Shown one piece after another: positions 19,218 to 29,299 of a stretch of DNA of 64,000 nucleotides. The number at the start of each line of letters is the position of its first letter. Position 1 is the stretch's first letter. The DNA is from Multifurca ochricompacta (Eukaryota > Basidiomycota > Agaricomycetes > Russulales > Russulaceae), in contig WTXG01000083.1 of NCBI GenBank assembly GCA_022496185.1, positions 1 through 64,000 on the forward strand, written 5' to 3'. A model generated the notes under the pieces. It was not told the DNA's origin. It did not search any database and was given only the letters and a program-made list of their open reading frames with translations. Made by a program: the position numbers and the translations under genes.

Positions 19218-22200
19218 ACGACACGGCCTACATTCGAGCGATACTTTCACATCATGTATATAGATCATCTCTAAAATCAATGAAAATATCTGTGCCACTA
19301 CATGATATGACAAATAAGGCCCACATACAAGCACTCGTGGATAGCGGTGCAACCGAAAACTTCATCAATTATCGAACGGTCATCAAACATCGCCTCCCCA
19401 CAAACGACTAACTATTCCAAAAAACTCCAAACGCGGACGGATCACCTAATCAAACACACACCATCACGCAATGTGTAGATCTCACAGTCACAACTAACGA
19501 CAACCAACAAAATCATCGATTTTACGTTGCATCTATCGGCTCCGATGAAATGATTCTTGGGTATCCTTGGCTCGCCGCAAATAACCCTACTATCGACTGG
19601 ACAACGGAACCCTCACCAATCACTCAAGTTCAATCTACCGACAGCCGACTTAAACGTTTGAATATAGCACAAGAATTAGCGATCAAAGCCAAAGACACGA
19701 CAGAGCGAACTTGGGATCAGATCGTTCCAAAGAATACCAACGACATCAGAAGGTTTTTAGCGATCAAGAAGCGCAACGGTTCCCGGCGGCACGCTCTGGG
19801 ATCATAAAATAGAACTAAACCAGACGCACCCGCCACGCTAGACTGCAAGATCTACCCGTTGGGACCGGGCGAGCAGGACGCGCTCAATAAGTTCCTAGAC
19901 GAGCACTTACAGAAGGGGTATATCACTGAATCAAAATCACCCTACGCGTCCCCTTTCTTCTTCATCAAGAAGAAGACGGGAAACTACGTCCAGTCCAAGA
20001 TTATCGAAAACTTAACAGTTGGACCATCCGAAATACATACCCACTCCCTCTCATACCTGAGCTTATCGATCGCGTAAGAGGAAGCACTCTATTTACCAAA
20101 ATGGATATCCGTTGGGGCTACAATAACGTACGATCGTACCAGAAGATCGTTGGAAAGCGGCGTTCAAAACCAATCGCGGTCTTACGAGCCTAACGTGATG
20201 TTTTTCGGACTAACCAACTCCCCAGCCACTTTCAAACCATGATGAACGCGGAATTCCGTGAAGAATTAGACGAACACGATGCCTCAGGAAGGGCCTGGTT
20301 CACGGTCTATATGGACGACATTTAATACATACTGACTCCGATCCGTGAACCACCGATCTAAAGTCCACCGTATCTGGACAAACTCAATAAACTCGATCTA
20401 TATCTTAAGCCGGAAAAATGTGCATTCGAACAGACGCGAATTGAATATCTCGGCCTAATCTAGAAGGAAATCAGGTTCATATGGACCCGGTAAAAGTCGA
20501 GGGCATCACGTCCTGGAAAACCCCGACCACGGTTAAAGAAGTCAGATCGTTCCTCGGATTTTGTCAATTCTACAGACGGTTTATACAAGGCTTCAGTAAG
20601 ATTGCAGCACCCCTGAATGCCCTCACTAGTGTCAAGAATCCGTGGAAATGGACAACAGACGAACAGAACGCCTTCGATACTCTAAAACAACGAGTGACCT
20701 CACAACCAGTTCTTGCTCAACCAGACTTCACCAAACCTTTCATCGTAGATACAGACGCCTCCGGGTTCGCAGTAGGAGCGACGCTTAGTCAAAAGGACCA
20801 TGATGGACGATTACACCCCATCGCGTATCTCTCAAAACACTGGATGCTACCCAAAGAAATTGGGACATTTACGATCGGAACTATTCGCAATTATGGTTGC
20901 CTTCCGAACATGGCGCCAGTATCTTCTGGGAGCCCAAGACAAAGTACAAGTGCGCACCGATCACAACAATTTACAATATTTCAAGAACCGCAAAAACTCA
21001 ATCGCCGCCAAGCACGGTGGCTTCAAGAATTAGCTGATTTCGACTTCTCCCTCGAACATATTCCCGGCAAACTACACACGGTAGCCGACATGCTATCGCG
21101 TAGACCTGATGCCGAACATGGTGATAGTGATAATGAAGCAATCACTGTCTTACCACCGGCGTTGTTTGTTAAGGTAGCCCGTACCAATAAACTCCCATTC
21201 CTCAAACGTTTCGAACGACAAAAGATTCTACACCAGCACCATGACCATATCCTAGCGGGACACCCTGGTATTGATAAAACCATTAGAAAAATTCAGCAGG
21301 ATTACGAAGGGCCGGGACTCACGGACTTTGTACGCGAATACATTCGCGGCTGTGCGCCATGTCAAGAAAACAAGCCTAAGCTAACAAAGAAAGTTCCGCT
21401 TTTTCCACTAGATGTACCAGCGTCCGCGGGCCCTTCCAATACATTGCCATGGACCTCATCACGGACCTCCCTGTCTCTGGCGCTACGACGCTGTACTAAC
21501 CATTGTGGATCAAGGTTGTTCGAAAGCGGCTAAATTCATTCCGTGCTCGAAAGATATCACGGGTGAGGGGGTTGCAACACTCTACTATCGACACATCTTC
21601 CCGCTATTCGGCGTCCCGCGGCGCATCATTTCGGATCGCGATCCGCGTTTCACCTCTCAATTCTCTCGAGCCCTAGCAACCTCCTTACAGATCCAACAGA
21701 ACCTGTCAACGGCCTTTCACCCCCGCACCGACGGTGCAAGTGAGCGCATGAACTTATGGTTAGAACAATATCTCCGCCTCTGGGTCGGTAACGATCAACA
21801 CCAATGGGTCGACTACCTCCCGCTTGCCGAATATGTCCATAATTCCTGGACACATGAGCGAACTAAATTGTCTCCACACGCACTAATCCACGGCGTTTCA
21901 TTAGATTGGAAAGCACAACTATCCGACACGGACGTCCCTCGCCTAGACGACCGTCTAAACAGCCTACGACACGCCCGCATGCGAGCGGAGGCAGCCTTCC
22001 GTTCACACGCTACACGCCCGACATATCCGGAATTCCCCGTCGGTTCCCAGGTCTGGCTCGAAGGCAAGAACATCAAGACATACCTCCCCTCGACGAAACT
22101 CGCCCCGCGCCGATACGGCCCATTTCGGGTTTCGGCACGCATCTCCCCGGTTGCCTATAGATTATCTCTACCCTCCCATATGAAGATCCACAACGTGTTT

Positions 22201-22482
22201 CACATTGATCTCCTCTCTCCCTATAATGAAACAACTGCTCATGGCCCAAACTTCCTCAGGCCACCACCTGACATTGTGAACCATGAGGAGGAATATGAAG
22301 TGGAGGCTATTTTAGGTCATAGACTCCATGGCCGCTCTCACCATCTCCAATTCCTGGTCAGCTGGAAGGGATATCCCACGAGTGACAACTCCTGGGTAAA
22401 TAAAGAAGACTGTCATGCCCCTGACCTTGTGAAACAATACTATGACTCTCTACCTAGGCGCCAGGGTCGACGCCACTCTTAA
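19218..22482 (+). pseudogene. pol of element 3: protease, RT, RNase H, integrase, chromodomain
   Basis: Protease LVDSGATENF near 19340. RT is broken by several indels from 19400 to 20480, with MKMDIRWGYNN-type and YMDD boxes still visible (YMDD 20308-20319). 20481-21533 is open: the end of RT, RNase H (VDTDASGFAVGA, TDHNNLQYF in a neighbouring frame) and an integrase finger (HHDHILAGHPG, CAPCQENK). After one frameshift near 21420-21500, a 356-codon frame gives the integrase DDE core (ISDRDPRFTSQF, ASERMNLWLEQ) and a chromodomain (EYEVEAILGH, LVSWKGYPTSDNSW) ending at 22482. Broken as written, but perhaps only by sequencing indels, given the near-identical LTRs. Confidence 0.88.
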
Positions 22483-22553
22483 AGAAGGGGTGAATCTACC
22501 CCAACCATCCTGAACCCCATCCTTTTTTCGCTCTCTCCGCTCCCTTGATACCT

Positions 22554-23756
22554 ATGGCCCGTATAAAACGCACCACTCGTCTCACCCAAGAACGTAAATT
22601 CTACCGATTCACCCCAAGAATGTCTACTTCCCGCTTCCGCCACCCTCTCACCGGACGAGCGCCATCCCCTATTGACGATCCTGAGGTCTTTGAAGCTACC
22701 AGGTCTGCTGCCATGGATGCCGCCACTAAGGGTGCACTAAGACGACCGCTGGATGCCCCCACACTTCCTCCCACACCCATCACAACCCCTCTTCCTTCTC
22801 CACCACGCCCATCAACACCCTTTACTTTGTCCGACGACCCGGCCACCAATCTCACTCAGGCTATGGTACTCACAGCTGCAAACCAGACGTTGGAAGACGA
22901 CATCCGCAACAGAGTCTTACTTTTACTGGAGGAAGCCCGCACTAGACTACAGACCCATGGACCCCCACCTGATGACCCCCACTTTGTCTATCGCCCTGCG
23001 ACCCCTACCTTTGCACACCTCCCAGCCGAAGATATTGTCACACAAACACAACGTGAAGTCAATGAACCCGGTTCAGATTACGACTCTCCAGGCTTCCCCT
23101 TCCAACGCAACCATGTCCACTCTCCCCGCTTCATTCCACAACAGATCGTCGACAAAGATGGCCACCTTGACACTGCTCGTTGGGTTGCCTTTGAGTATCG
23201 TTGTGTGGACCCTCGTGTCTACTTCACAATGGGAAAGCGTCACCCCATCAGCCATGCTCCGCTCTATGCCACCACCTTCTACCGCTTCGCTCATGGCCCC
23301 AACCCTCTTCTCTCTGCTCGCCAACAACATCTGTTTGACGACAACCAATCTTACACCCCCCTGGTGGACAACGCTCTAGACGACATGCATGATCCAGGAG
23401 CCTGGGCCGAAGTCTCTCGTTTCCGCCACGCTACTTACCGCCTGGACGAAGCTCATCGCAACATTGCTCACTGGCGACGACAGGCTGACAGAGCCTCACA
23501 AAGCATCCGTGAAGCCACTCACGCCATGTCACGCACCGACCTCTACTACAGAGTATTCCCCCACCTCACTTATATTCACGCCCCTTCACGCTCCATCCCT
23601 CCCACCCAGGTTGCTCGCTTTGTACCAGACCCTGAACTACGTGCAGTCTTACAGGCTGGGGGACCAGGCAGTCGACATCTCCCTCACCGTCGTCACGCGC
23701 GCCGCTCACCACCGCGCATTGTCAATCAACTTCAGACTGACGAACCCACTGTCTGA
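22554..23756 (+). CDS. Third ORF (ORF3) of element 3, proline-rich, homologous to element 2 ORF3
   Basis: 400 codons from ATG 22554, starting 71 bp after the pol stop. The N-terminal 25 residues are basic. Then HPLTGRAPSPID matches HPSTRP-SSPID of element 2. A Pro/Thr-rich linker follows, then a conserved block from about residue 180: FPF, QQIVDKDG, SHAPLY, and NALDDMHDPGAWAEV against NDMHLPRLKAEV. A helical His/Arg-rich segment comes next. The C-terminal zinc knuckles of the element 2 protein are absent; the tail is basic instead (RRHARRSPPR). No signal peptide or membrane segment. Function unknown. Conservation of position and core between distant elements implies selection. Confidence 0.82.
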   Translation: MARIKRTTRLTQERKFYRFTPRMSTSRFRHPLTGRAPSPIDDPEVFEATRSAAMDAATKGALRRPLDAPTLPPTPITTPLPSPPRPSTPFTLSDDPATNLTQAMVLTAANQTLEDDIRNRVLLLLEEARTRLQTHGPPPDDPHFVYRPATPTFAHLPAEDIVTQTQREVNEPGSDYDSPGFPFQRNHVHSPRFIPQQIVDKDGHLDTARWVAFEYRCVDPRVYFTMGKRHPISHAPLYATTFYRFAHGPNPLLSARQQHLFDDNQSYTPLVDNALDDMHDPGAWAEVSRFRHATYRLDEAHRNIAHWRRQADRASQSIREATHAMSRTDLYYRVFPHLTYIHAPSRSIPPTQVARFVPDPELRAVLQAGGPGSRHLPHRRHARRSPPRIVNQLQTDEPTV

Positions 23757-23785
23757 GGTCAGACAGAGGCTTACAAAGGGGGTAA

Positions 23786-24391
23786 TGTGACGGTTTTGTC
23801 TGTTGGTGTTAGGGTCATGTGTACCATGTGCTTTTCTTTTCTTTTGCTTTACATTTTACTATATCACGCAGATACACACATGACTTGCTTATGAAGGACT
23901 TATTACTTACATGCTGACTGATTTGCTTACTGATCTTACTTAGTGGCTTACTGATCAACATCCAGAGGGCGCAACCCCTCTCCTTTCTTTATCCTTCTGG
24001 GGTATTCTACTGTACAACCATTAGACTACCTAGTGAACGCTCTAGTAACTACCAGAACCAACCTTCATAGCACAGCACATGTATATAAACCCCTAGTAGA
24101 TCAGAGCAAGACTTTAAGTCTGTTCTTCTGTATTCAATACAGGTGTCTAGGACTCACTTCACTGAACTAGAAAAACTTCCACTTGAACTCTCTAAGATTG
24201 CGCCTTAGAGAAACTTCGATCCCAGAAACTTGTGGCAGGACTTAGCGTCTCTGCTCGACTTCGTCTCGCGCGCGTGCCCTTGACCAGGCATAACTCGACT
24301 CGACTTGACTTGACTTGGAAGAACTTGACGTCTTGAATAACTCGACCTTGACATCTAGAACCTCGACACAGCGCTGCACCTAGCTGTGACA
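23786..24391 (+). repeat. 3' LTR of element 3
   Basis: 606 bp, identical to the 5' LTR except for three one-base insertions in short runs. Confidence 0.95.
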
Positions 24392-24396
24392 AAATA

Positions 24397-26949
24397 TGTC
24401 AGTGCCATCTTCATCACCATCTGACTCTGAGGGGCATGGGTCTGGTTCTGTTACTTTGACAATGTGAGCCACCGTCGTGGGTTGGATACAGAAGGTTTGA
24501 ATGGCTAGGGTCTGGTGAGGGGGAGGATTGCGTGAGAAGGTCGTGGTGGAGGGATTGCTGGGCTTGGCTAGCCATTCGTCTATACTGGCCTGAAGTCCTT
24601 GATTCGTGTTGCCCATCGGGACTTGCTGTCCATTGGGCAGACAAATGTGGTTGTTGACTATTGATGCACGGCCAGAGTCGATGTATTCTTCTGCAGTCGG
24701 GCATTGCCTAATACAATGTCCAGTCCTGGTACAGAAGGCACATCCCTCAATGGGATCGCGGCGACGGAAGAATACTGCCTTCGCAGTACTGACACTGGAT
24801 GGGATGGAAGGTGAATTGGTGAGCGGTGCAGGGCGATCTGAGGACTGAGGCCAGGTTGTGGATGGTGGAGTTTGGCGAATGGGGGCTTGTTGAGCAAAGG
24901 TCGGCTTGGGGATGGATTGCGCAATGATTGGGTACCTGTACAGACATTGTCCATACAGGCTGGCGTATTCCAGGTCGCCTTGGGGAAGTGATTGAAATTT
25001 GAGCATGAAGTTGCTGATCTCCCGATTCTCCCATTCTCGTGAATTGTCCCAGAACTGGACAGACTTGGTGGGTGGTTCAGTAGCAATGGGGTATACCTCT
25101 CGTCTAGGAACGTTGTTCCACTGCTGGAAGTCTGGAGGTGAACGATCATGATTACGTCCATGCCATTCTTCATCATAAGTCCTTGGATCACAGAGTCTAC
25201 TGCTGTACCATTGTTGTAGTAAGGGGTCGGGCCTTATGTCCTGTCCAGAGGTGGAGGCCCTCCAATCAATATCTGAGCTGGGCATGGCAATGGGCCAGTT
25301 AGCAAACTCGATGCATGCTAGCCTGTATACTTCTTCGTAGTCATAATGGAAGCCAGTGGGGTGATCTGGATATTTAGATAGAAGACGAGAGTACAACCGT
25401 TTCTGATCTTCAGGGTGGAATCCGCTCCAAAAGGCAGCGTTACGTTCTTCGTCCGAAAGATGGTTGGAGTTGACCAATGGCTTAGAGAGCAGCAAGAATC
25501 TTTTATAGTACATTCGCACAGCTTCTTCATCATCCATTTGAGCTTGAGAGTTGAGCCTAGTCATCTCCTGAAGACACTGTTTAGAGTGTCGGCTTAGCTC
25601 AGATGGTTCGGCGTAGAGTTGCTCCAGAGAGTTCTTGAATGCTTTCCAGCTTTGAGTGTCATAGCTGTCTAGATACTTCCAGAGTTGTCGTAGTTCTGAA
25701 GGAACATAGCGTGTAATCTGGTCCACTTTTTGTTGGTCAGAAAGATTGTGAGCAGTAGCCAAGTCTTCAAATTCTTTGATGAAGAACTCAATTGGGTCGC
25801 CTGTTTGATCAGAGAAGAATGGGGCTTGCCAAGAGCAAGGAGGGGGCATCGCAGCAGGACCAGAAATGTAGTTGTTTGATGTCATGACTGGCGCAGGGAG
25901 AGGTGCTGTAGCTGACTGATTATAAGTGGGTAGGGGCCGAACTGGAAGCAAAGATTGATGTTGGAGCAAGGGTGATGGAGGCGAGACTGTATTGAAACTA
26001 GATGGAGTGGGAAAGGAGGCTGGTCTTAGTTGGAATGCTGTAGTGTCAGATGGAAGGGGGAATGAGGAAGTAACAGGATGTGACAGAATTCTCCCTGCGA
26101 CGTTACTAATGACTTGACATTGTGTTTCACTGGTGTTTTGGCTTACTGAGGGCCTAACCCCTCCTAATTCTCCTTAGTTCTAGCTCATTCTACTGCACAA
26201 CTATTTAGATACTATGTCATAGTCCTAGAACCTTCTATTTACTATGACATAGCTAGTTCTACATGTATTTAAAGACCTACTAGAGTAGAGAGACAGACTA
26301 AGTCTGTTCTCTTGTGTTCCAATCCAAGGTGCTTGTGACTTCATCGAACTCTCCCAGAAAGAACCCCACTTGAACTCTCCAAGACGCAACTTGGAGAGCC
26401 TTCGAACCTCTTGAACTTGTTGCAGGACTGAGTGTCTCTGCCATCGACTTCGACCCTCGCGCGCACGCCCTTTGACCTTGTTGTGGGCTTGAACCAGACT
26501 TGACCTTTTGTGACCTTGAGACTTGACTGAAGTTGCTTCCTCTTGTTTGACCTCGACACAGTTCCCGCACCTAACTGTGACACAGGAAGTGATTCTGGAA
26601 GCGATGGACTCAGGATTCTAGATACAAGAGCTGAGGTGATTGCTGAAGATGGGATGGAAGATGAAGTGGTGCTTGAGACAGGGGATGAAAGCTGATTAAT
26701 GGAACTTGATACTAAGGCAGAGAAGGGGACAGAGATTTCCAGGTCTAAGTAAGATTCAGAGGTAGCCTGAAGGATCAAGGGCGACAAAGCTAGATCAGGG
26801 TGTGCTGTGTGGTCGGAAGATGTTGATGCAGTAGGAGATGGGGGTCTAGAGTTATCTGGAGAAGCTGCCAAGGTTCTAGATGAGGTTGAGGCCTTTCTGG
26901 TGTTTCTGGTTGGCAAGACTCTGGGTGGTATAGGGTTCTGGCGGGGCAT
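24397..26949 (-). pseudogene. gag of element 4, interrupted by a solo LTR and by element 3
   Basis: ATG at 26949 (MPRQNPIPPR). A Ser/Pro-rich N-terminal region runs to 26588, then the solo LTR, then the frame continues from 26078 to 24397. The central region (FFIKEFEDLATAHNLSDQQK, SELRQLWKYLDS) is a capsid-like Gag domain. A single knuckle CAFCTRTGHCIRQC lies near 24720. Apart from the two insertions there is no stop in this stretch, so element 4 was still open when it was hit. Confidence 0.85.
26079..26582 (+). repeat. Solo LTR related to element 3, in element 4 gag (TSD CAGGA)
   Basis: 504 bp, TGTGACAG...CTGTGACA, flanked by CAGGA at 26074-26078 and 26583-26587. It shares blocks with the element 3 LTR (TCTCTGCC.TCGACTTCG, AAGTCTGTTCT after a TATTTAAA box). 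It arose by LTR-LTR recombination. Confidence 0.92.
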
Positions 26950-27014
26950 AGACAAGTCACGGGTGCAACTTAACGACAAAGAAGGGGGTTAGGTCAAGGG
27001 AACTGATAACTTTG

Positions 27015-27031
27015 CCTCACTGGGGCAGCCA
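27015..27031 (-). other. Primer binding site of element 4, tRNA type
   Basis: Three bases after the LTR, the minus strand reads TGGCTGCCCCAGTGAGG. TGG pairs with a tRNA CCA end, and the next bases could pair with an acceptor and T-stem strand. This contrasts with the self-priming sites of elements 1-3. The tRNA is not identified. Confidence 0.6.
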
Positions 27032-27034
27032 ATT

Positions 27035-27740
27035 TGTGCGGAGCCTATCCGCGGTGAGTGTGAAGCAAAGCCTGTTCCCTGAAGAGTAAGGTGAGCAGTG
27101 AGTTGTGAGGAAGAGAGAGATGAGCCCACACGACGCAATGAAGTCGATGAGCATTAGATCATGCTGAATGTTACTGATGACAGTGCCGATGGTTCCGATT
27201 GACCTTGTGCCTTGTTCAATAACTGTTCTTTGCACACAAAGAGATAGAGAGAGAGAAGCTAGATTGCTGGTTGCTGGCCCTACTACAAGCAGTATAGATA
27301 CCTTTATATACTTCTTGAGAGTCCAGATTTGAAAAGAGCGGTATAGTAAGTAAAAGCCGAAGATGGCCATTTTGGTAAGAAGGAAAGAGACAAGCAAGGA
27401 AAAGACCAGGTCCTGAAGACGGTGAAGTGATGGTGAAGTGACGGTGAAGTTTAGGCGACAGTTAACATATGAAACATATAGTAAGAAGTGGACAGAGAGG
27501 TGAAGAAATTGAAAAATTTGATGGACGGGCAGCCAGCCCGGAGTAAAGACAGTATGAAGTAGCTGATAAGATCAAACTTGAAACTGGCACCATGCATTTA
27601 AATGCTTTGAAGTATAGTAAAGAGTGTCTAAAAATTGAGACCTAATATCAGAAAATTTATAGTCCAGGGCTCGTACAGAGAGTTAGCCAAAAGTGGAGGA
27701 GGCCGAAGGTTTCATGCCCAATGCTCACACCTTCCTTACA
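27035..27740 (-). repeat. 5' LTR of element 4
   Basis: 706 bp; on the + strand TGTGCGGAGC...CCTTACA. TATATAAAGG lies on the minus strand near 27310. It shares both ends and the TATA region with solo LTRs at 37534-38130 and 43490-44017. The bases after it (ATGG) would be one target-site copy; the partner is outside the window. Confidence 0.85.
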
Positions 27741-27929
27741 ATGGGTCCATGTGTTTTTACCTGCAGGTTACCTGTGGTGAACACTAACCCTGGCTCACTG
27801 TTCAACAAGCTCACATGGCCACAGATTTTCAATAATCACACCCACACCACCCAGCTCTTGGAGTTCATCCAGGAGTCCAAGGCTTTCTTCAAGCCTATCA
27901 CTGCCAGATGGCCCTGGGAACCCCCTTGA
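27741..27929 (+). pseudogene. C-terminal remnant of a retroelement polyprotein (element 5)
   Basis: Open + frame, beginning at the edge of the element 4 LTR, that codes for about 60 residues ending ARWPWEPP and a stop. No domain is recognised. It sits about 490 bp before a same-strand LTR, where the end of pol would be, so it is probably what is left of element 5 after element 4 inserted. Confidence 0.45.
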
Positions 27930-28420
27930 TGGGGGCTACTTAGGTTTTGGACTTAGTAAGTTTTCCCCTTACTTTGAATGGTCTCTTTCTTGGATGGCCA
28001 CTCCACATACATTATTATATAGGTTTTTCTCTTTGAGTTTTCTGCCTAGCATGTTGTTACACTCAGCCAGGCATTCCATGTGTGATGTGCATGGGTCAGC
28101 ATGGGTCCATTACCTCAGCCAGGAGCCTAGCACAATAAGGCTAGGCTCTGGACTACTGTCAAGCTTTGGAATAGAATAGAGTTTGGTGCTATAACCAAGC
28201 ACAGAGAGAGATGGGACAAGTCAGCCAAAGGGAGCTAATCCCCTAGGGCTGTTAAGTGGGGATCAGGCTCAGCTGCTGTGCCGGAAGCACATCAAACAGA
28301 CTGAAGCCCAAGGGAGTGATAAGGGGGGATCAAAGGGAAGGGCACACACCCATTGCCAGAGGCAATGGGGGTCCCTGCAGGGGTCTCAAAGGCACAAAAG
28401 GAGGGAAAAAGCTCTGGTAT

Positions 28421-29209
28421 TGTCACAGCTCTACTTTATTTTTCCTTTTATTTTTCCCTTTTTGGATCACATGACTGTGGGAAGATTACCCAGCAGTCTC
28501 AACACGTGATCATGGGAATGTAGTCGTGACATGGATCATGTGACCGAGTCACATGTAATAGTCACATGCTGCTTAGTCAGCACAAGAGCCACTCAACAAT
28601 AACAAGTCGATTCTCTATTGTGTTTACCACAATAGGCAAGGCCCCACAGTCTAGACGGTTCTAGACCAAGTGGAGCTGTTATCAAGATAAGAGGAGTCCA
28701 GCCTAGAAGGTTCTAGGTAAGTGGAGCTCTAGATAAGGGCCCAGGTTGGGCCATGGCCAATTTTAGCACAGAATCACATGTATCAGTAGATAGATGTGTT
28801 CCAGACCAAAGGGCTAGACTACATATCAGTTATCTACTCCACAGTGACGTCATTATGACATCACACTGTGGAGCATGATCAGTCAGCAGAGTAAAGCAGC
28901 TTACGAATCACAAAGATAAGGCTCAGTCAGCAATACAGCTGACTGATACTTGCTGATTCTTGCTTACACTCACTGCTTACCTCGTTACACTGAGAAATGT
29001 ATATAAGACCCCCTGTAACAGCCTGTAGCCCCCATCTTGTCCTCTTGGGGCTGCAGGTGAGTAACTGTCTACACGAGTTTGATACATAGTGCTAATGGCA
29101 TACTGCCTCCCTGTGTGACTCAATCCTTTGGATCTTGTCCTCTTGGGGCTGCAGCTTCCTCCAGTTTCAGAATGCCGTCATCATGGTTGCAAAACCACAG
29201 TGGGTGACA
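28421..29209 (+). repeat. 3' LTR of element 5
   Basis: 789 bp with inverted ends TGTCAC/GTGACA and TATATAAG at 29000. It follows a purine-rich run. There is no matching target-site repeat at both ends, as expected if the 5' part is missing. It contains a 23-bp direct repeat (ATCTTGTCCTCTTGGGGCTGCAG near 29034 and 29129) and several CACATGA/TCATGTGA sites. Confidence 0.65.
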
Positions 29210-29299
29210 CAGTTCCTGGTCATTGCTTAACGCGTGACATTTGCCTCTGCAGTACGCCCAACAACTTAGGTCACCATTTCCTTTGCCCTTCCTGTTTCT

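Larger units (their letters stand above)
17168..24391 (+). mobile_element. Element 3: Tf1/sushi-type chromovirus in element 4 gag (TSD AAATA)
   Basis: LTRs 17168-17770 and 23786-24391, flanked by AAATA at 17163-17167 and 24392-24396. Internal order is gag, protease, RT, RNase H, integrase, chromodomain and ORF3. The polypurine tract AAAGGGGGTAA precedes the 3' LTR. The LTRs differ only by three one-base indels with no substitutions, so the insertion is very recent. Even so, gag and RT hold several frameshifts, while RNase H to ORF3 is mostly open. Confidence 0.95.
15424..27740 (-). mobile_element. Element 4: minus-strand Ty3/Gypsy retrotransposon interrupted three times
   Basis: Minus-strand order is LTR (27740-27035), tRNA-type primer site, gag (from 26949), protease and the start of RT, where element 2 cuts it at 15424. 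Removing the solo LTR (with its CAGGA repeat) and element 3 (with AAATA) rejoins gag codon by codon, for example DGTDIF to QVFVAEK across element 3. The rest of pol and the other LTR lie left of the window or are lost. The family differs from elements 1-3: conventional primer site, protease with DQGSQ, and LTRs with ends TGTAAGG/CCGCACA. Confidence 0.85.
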
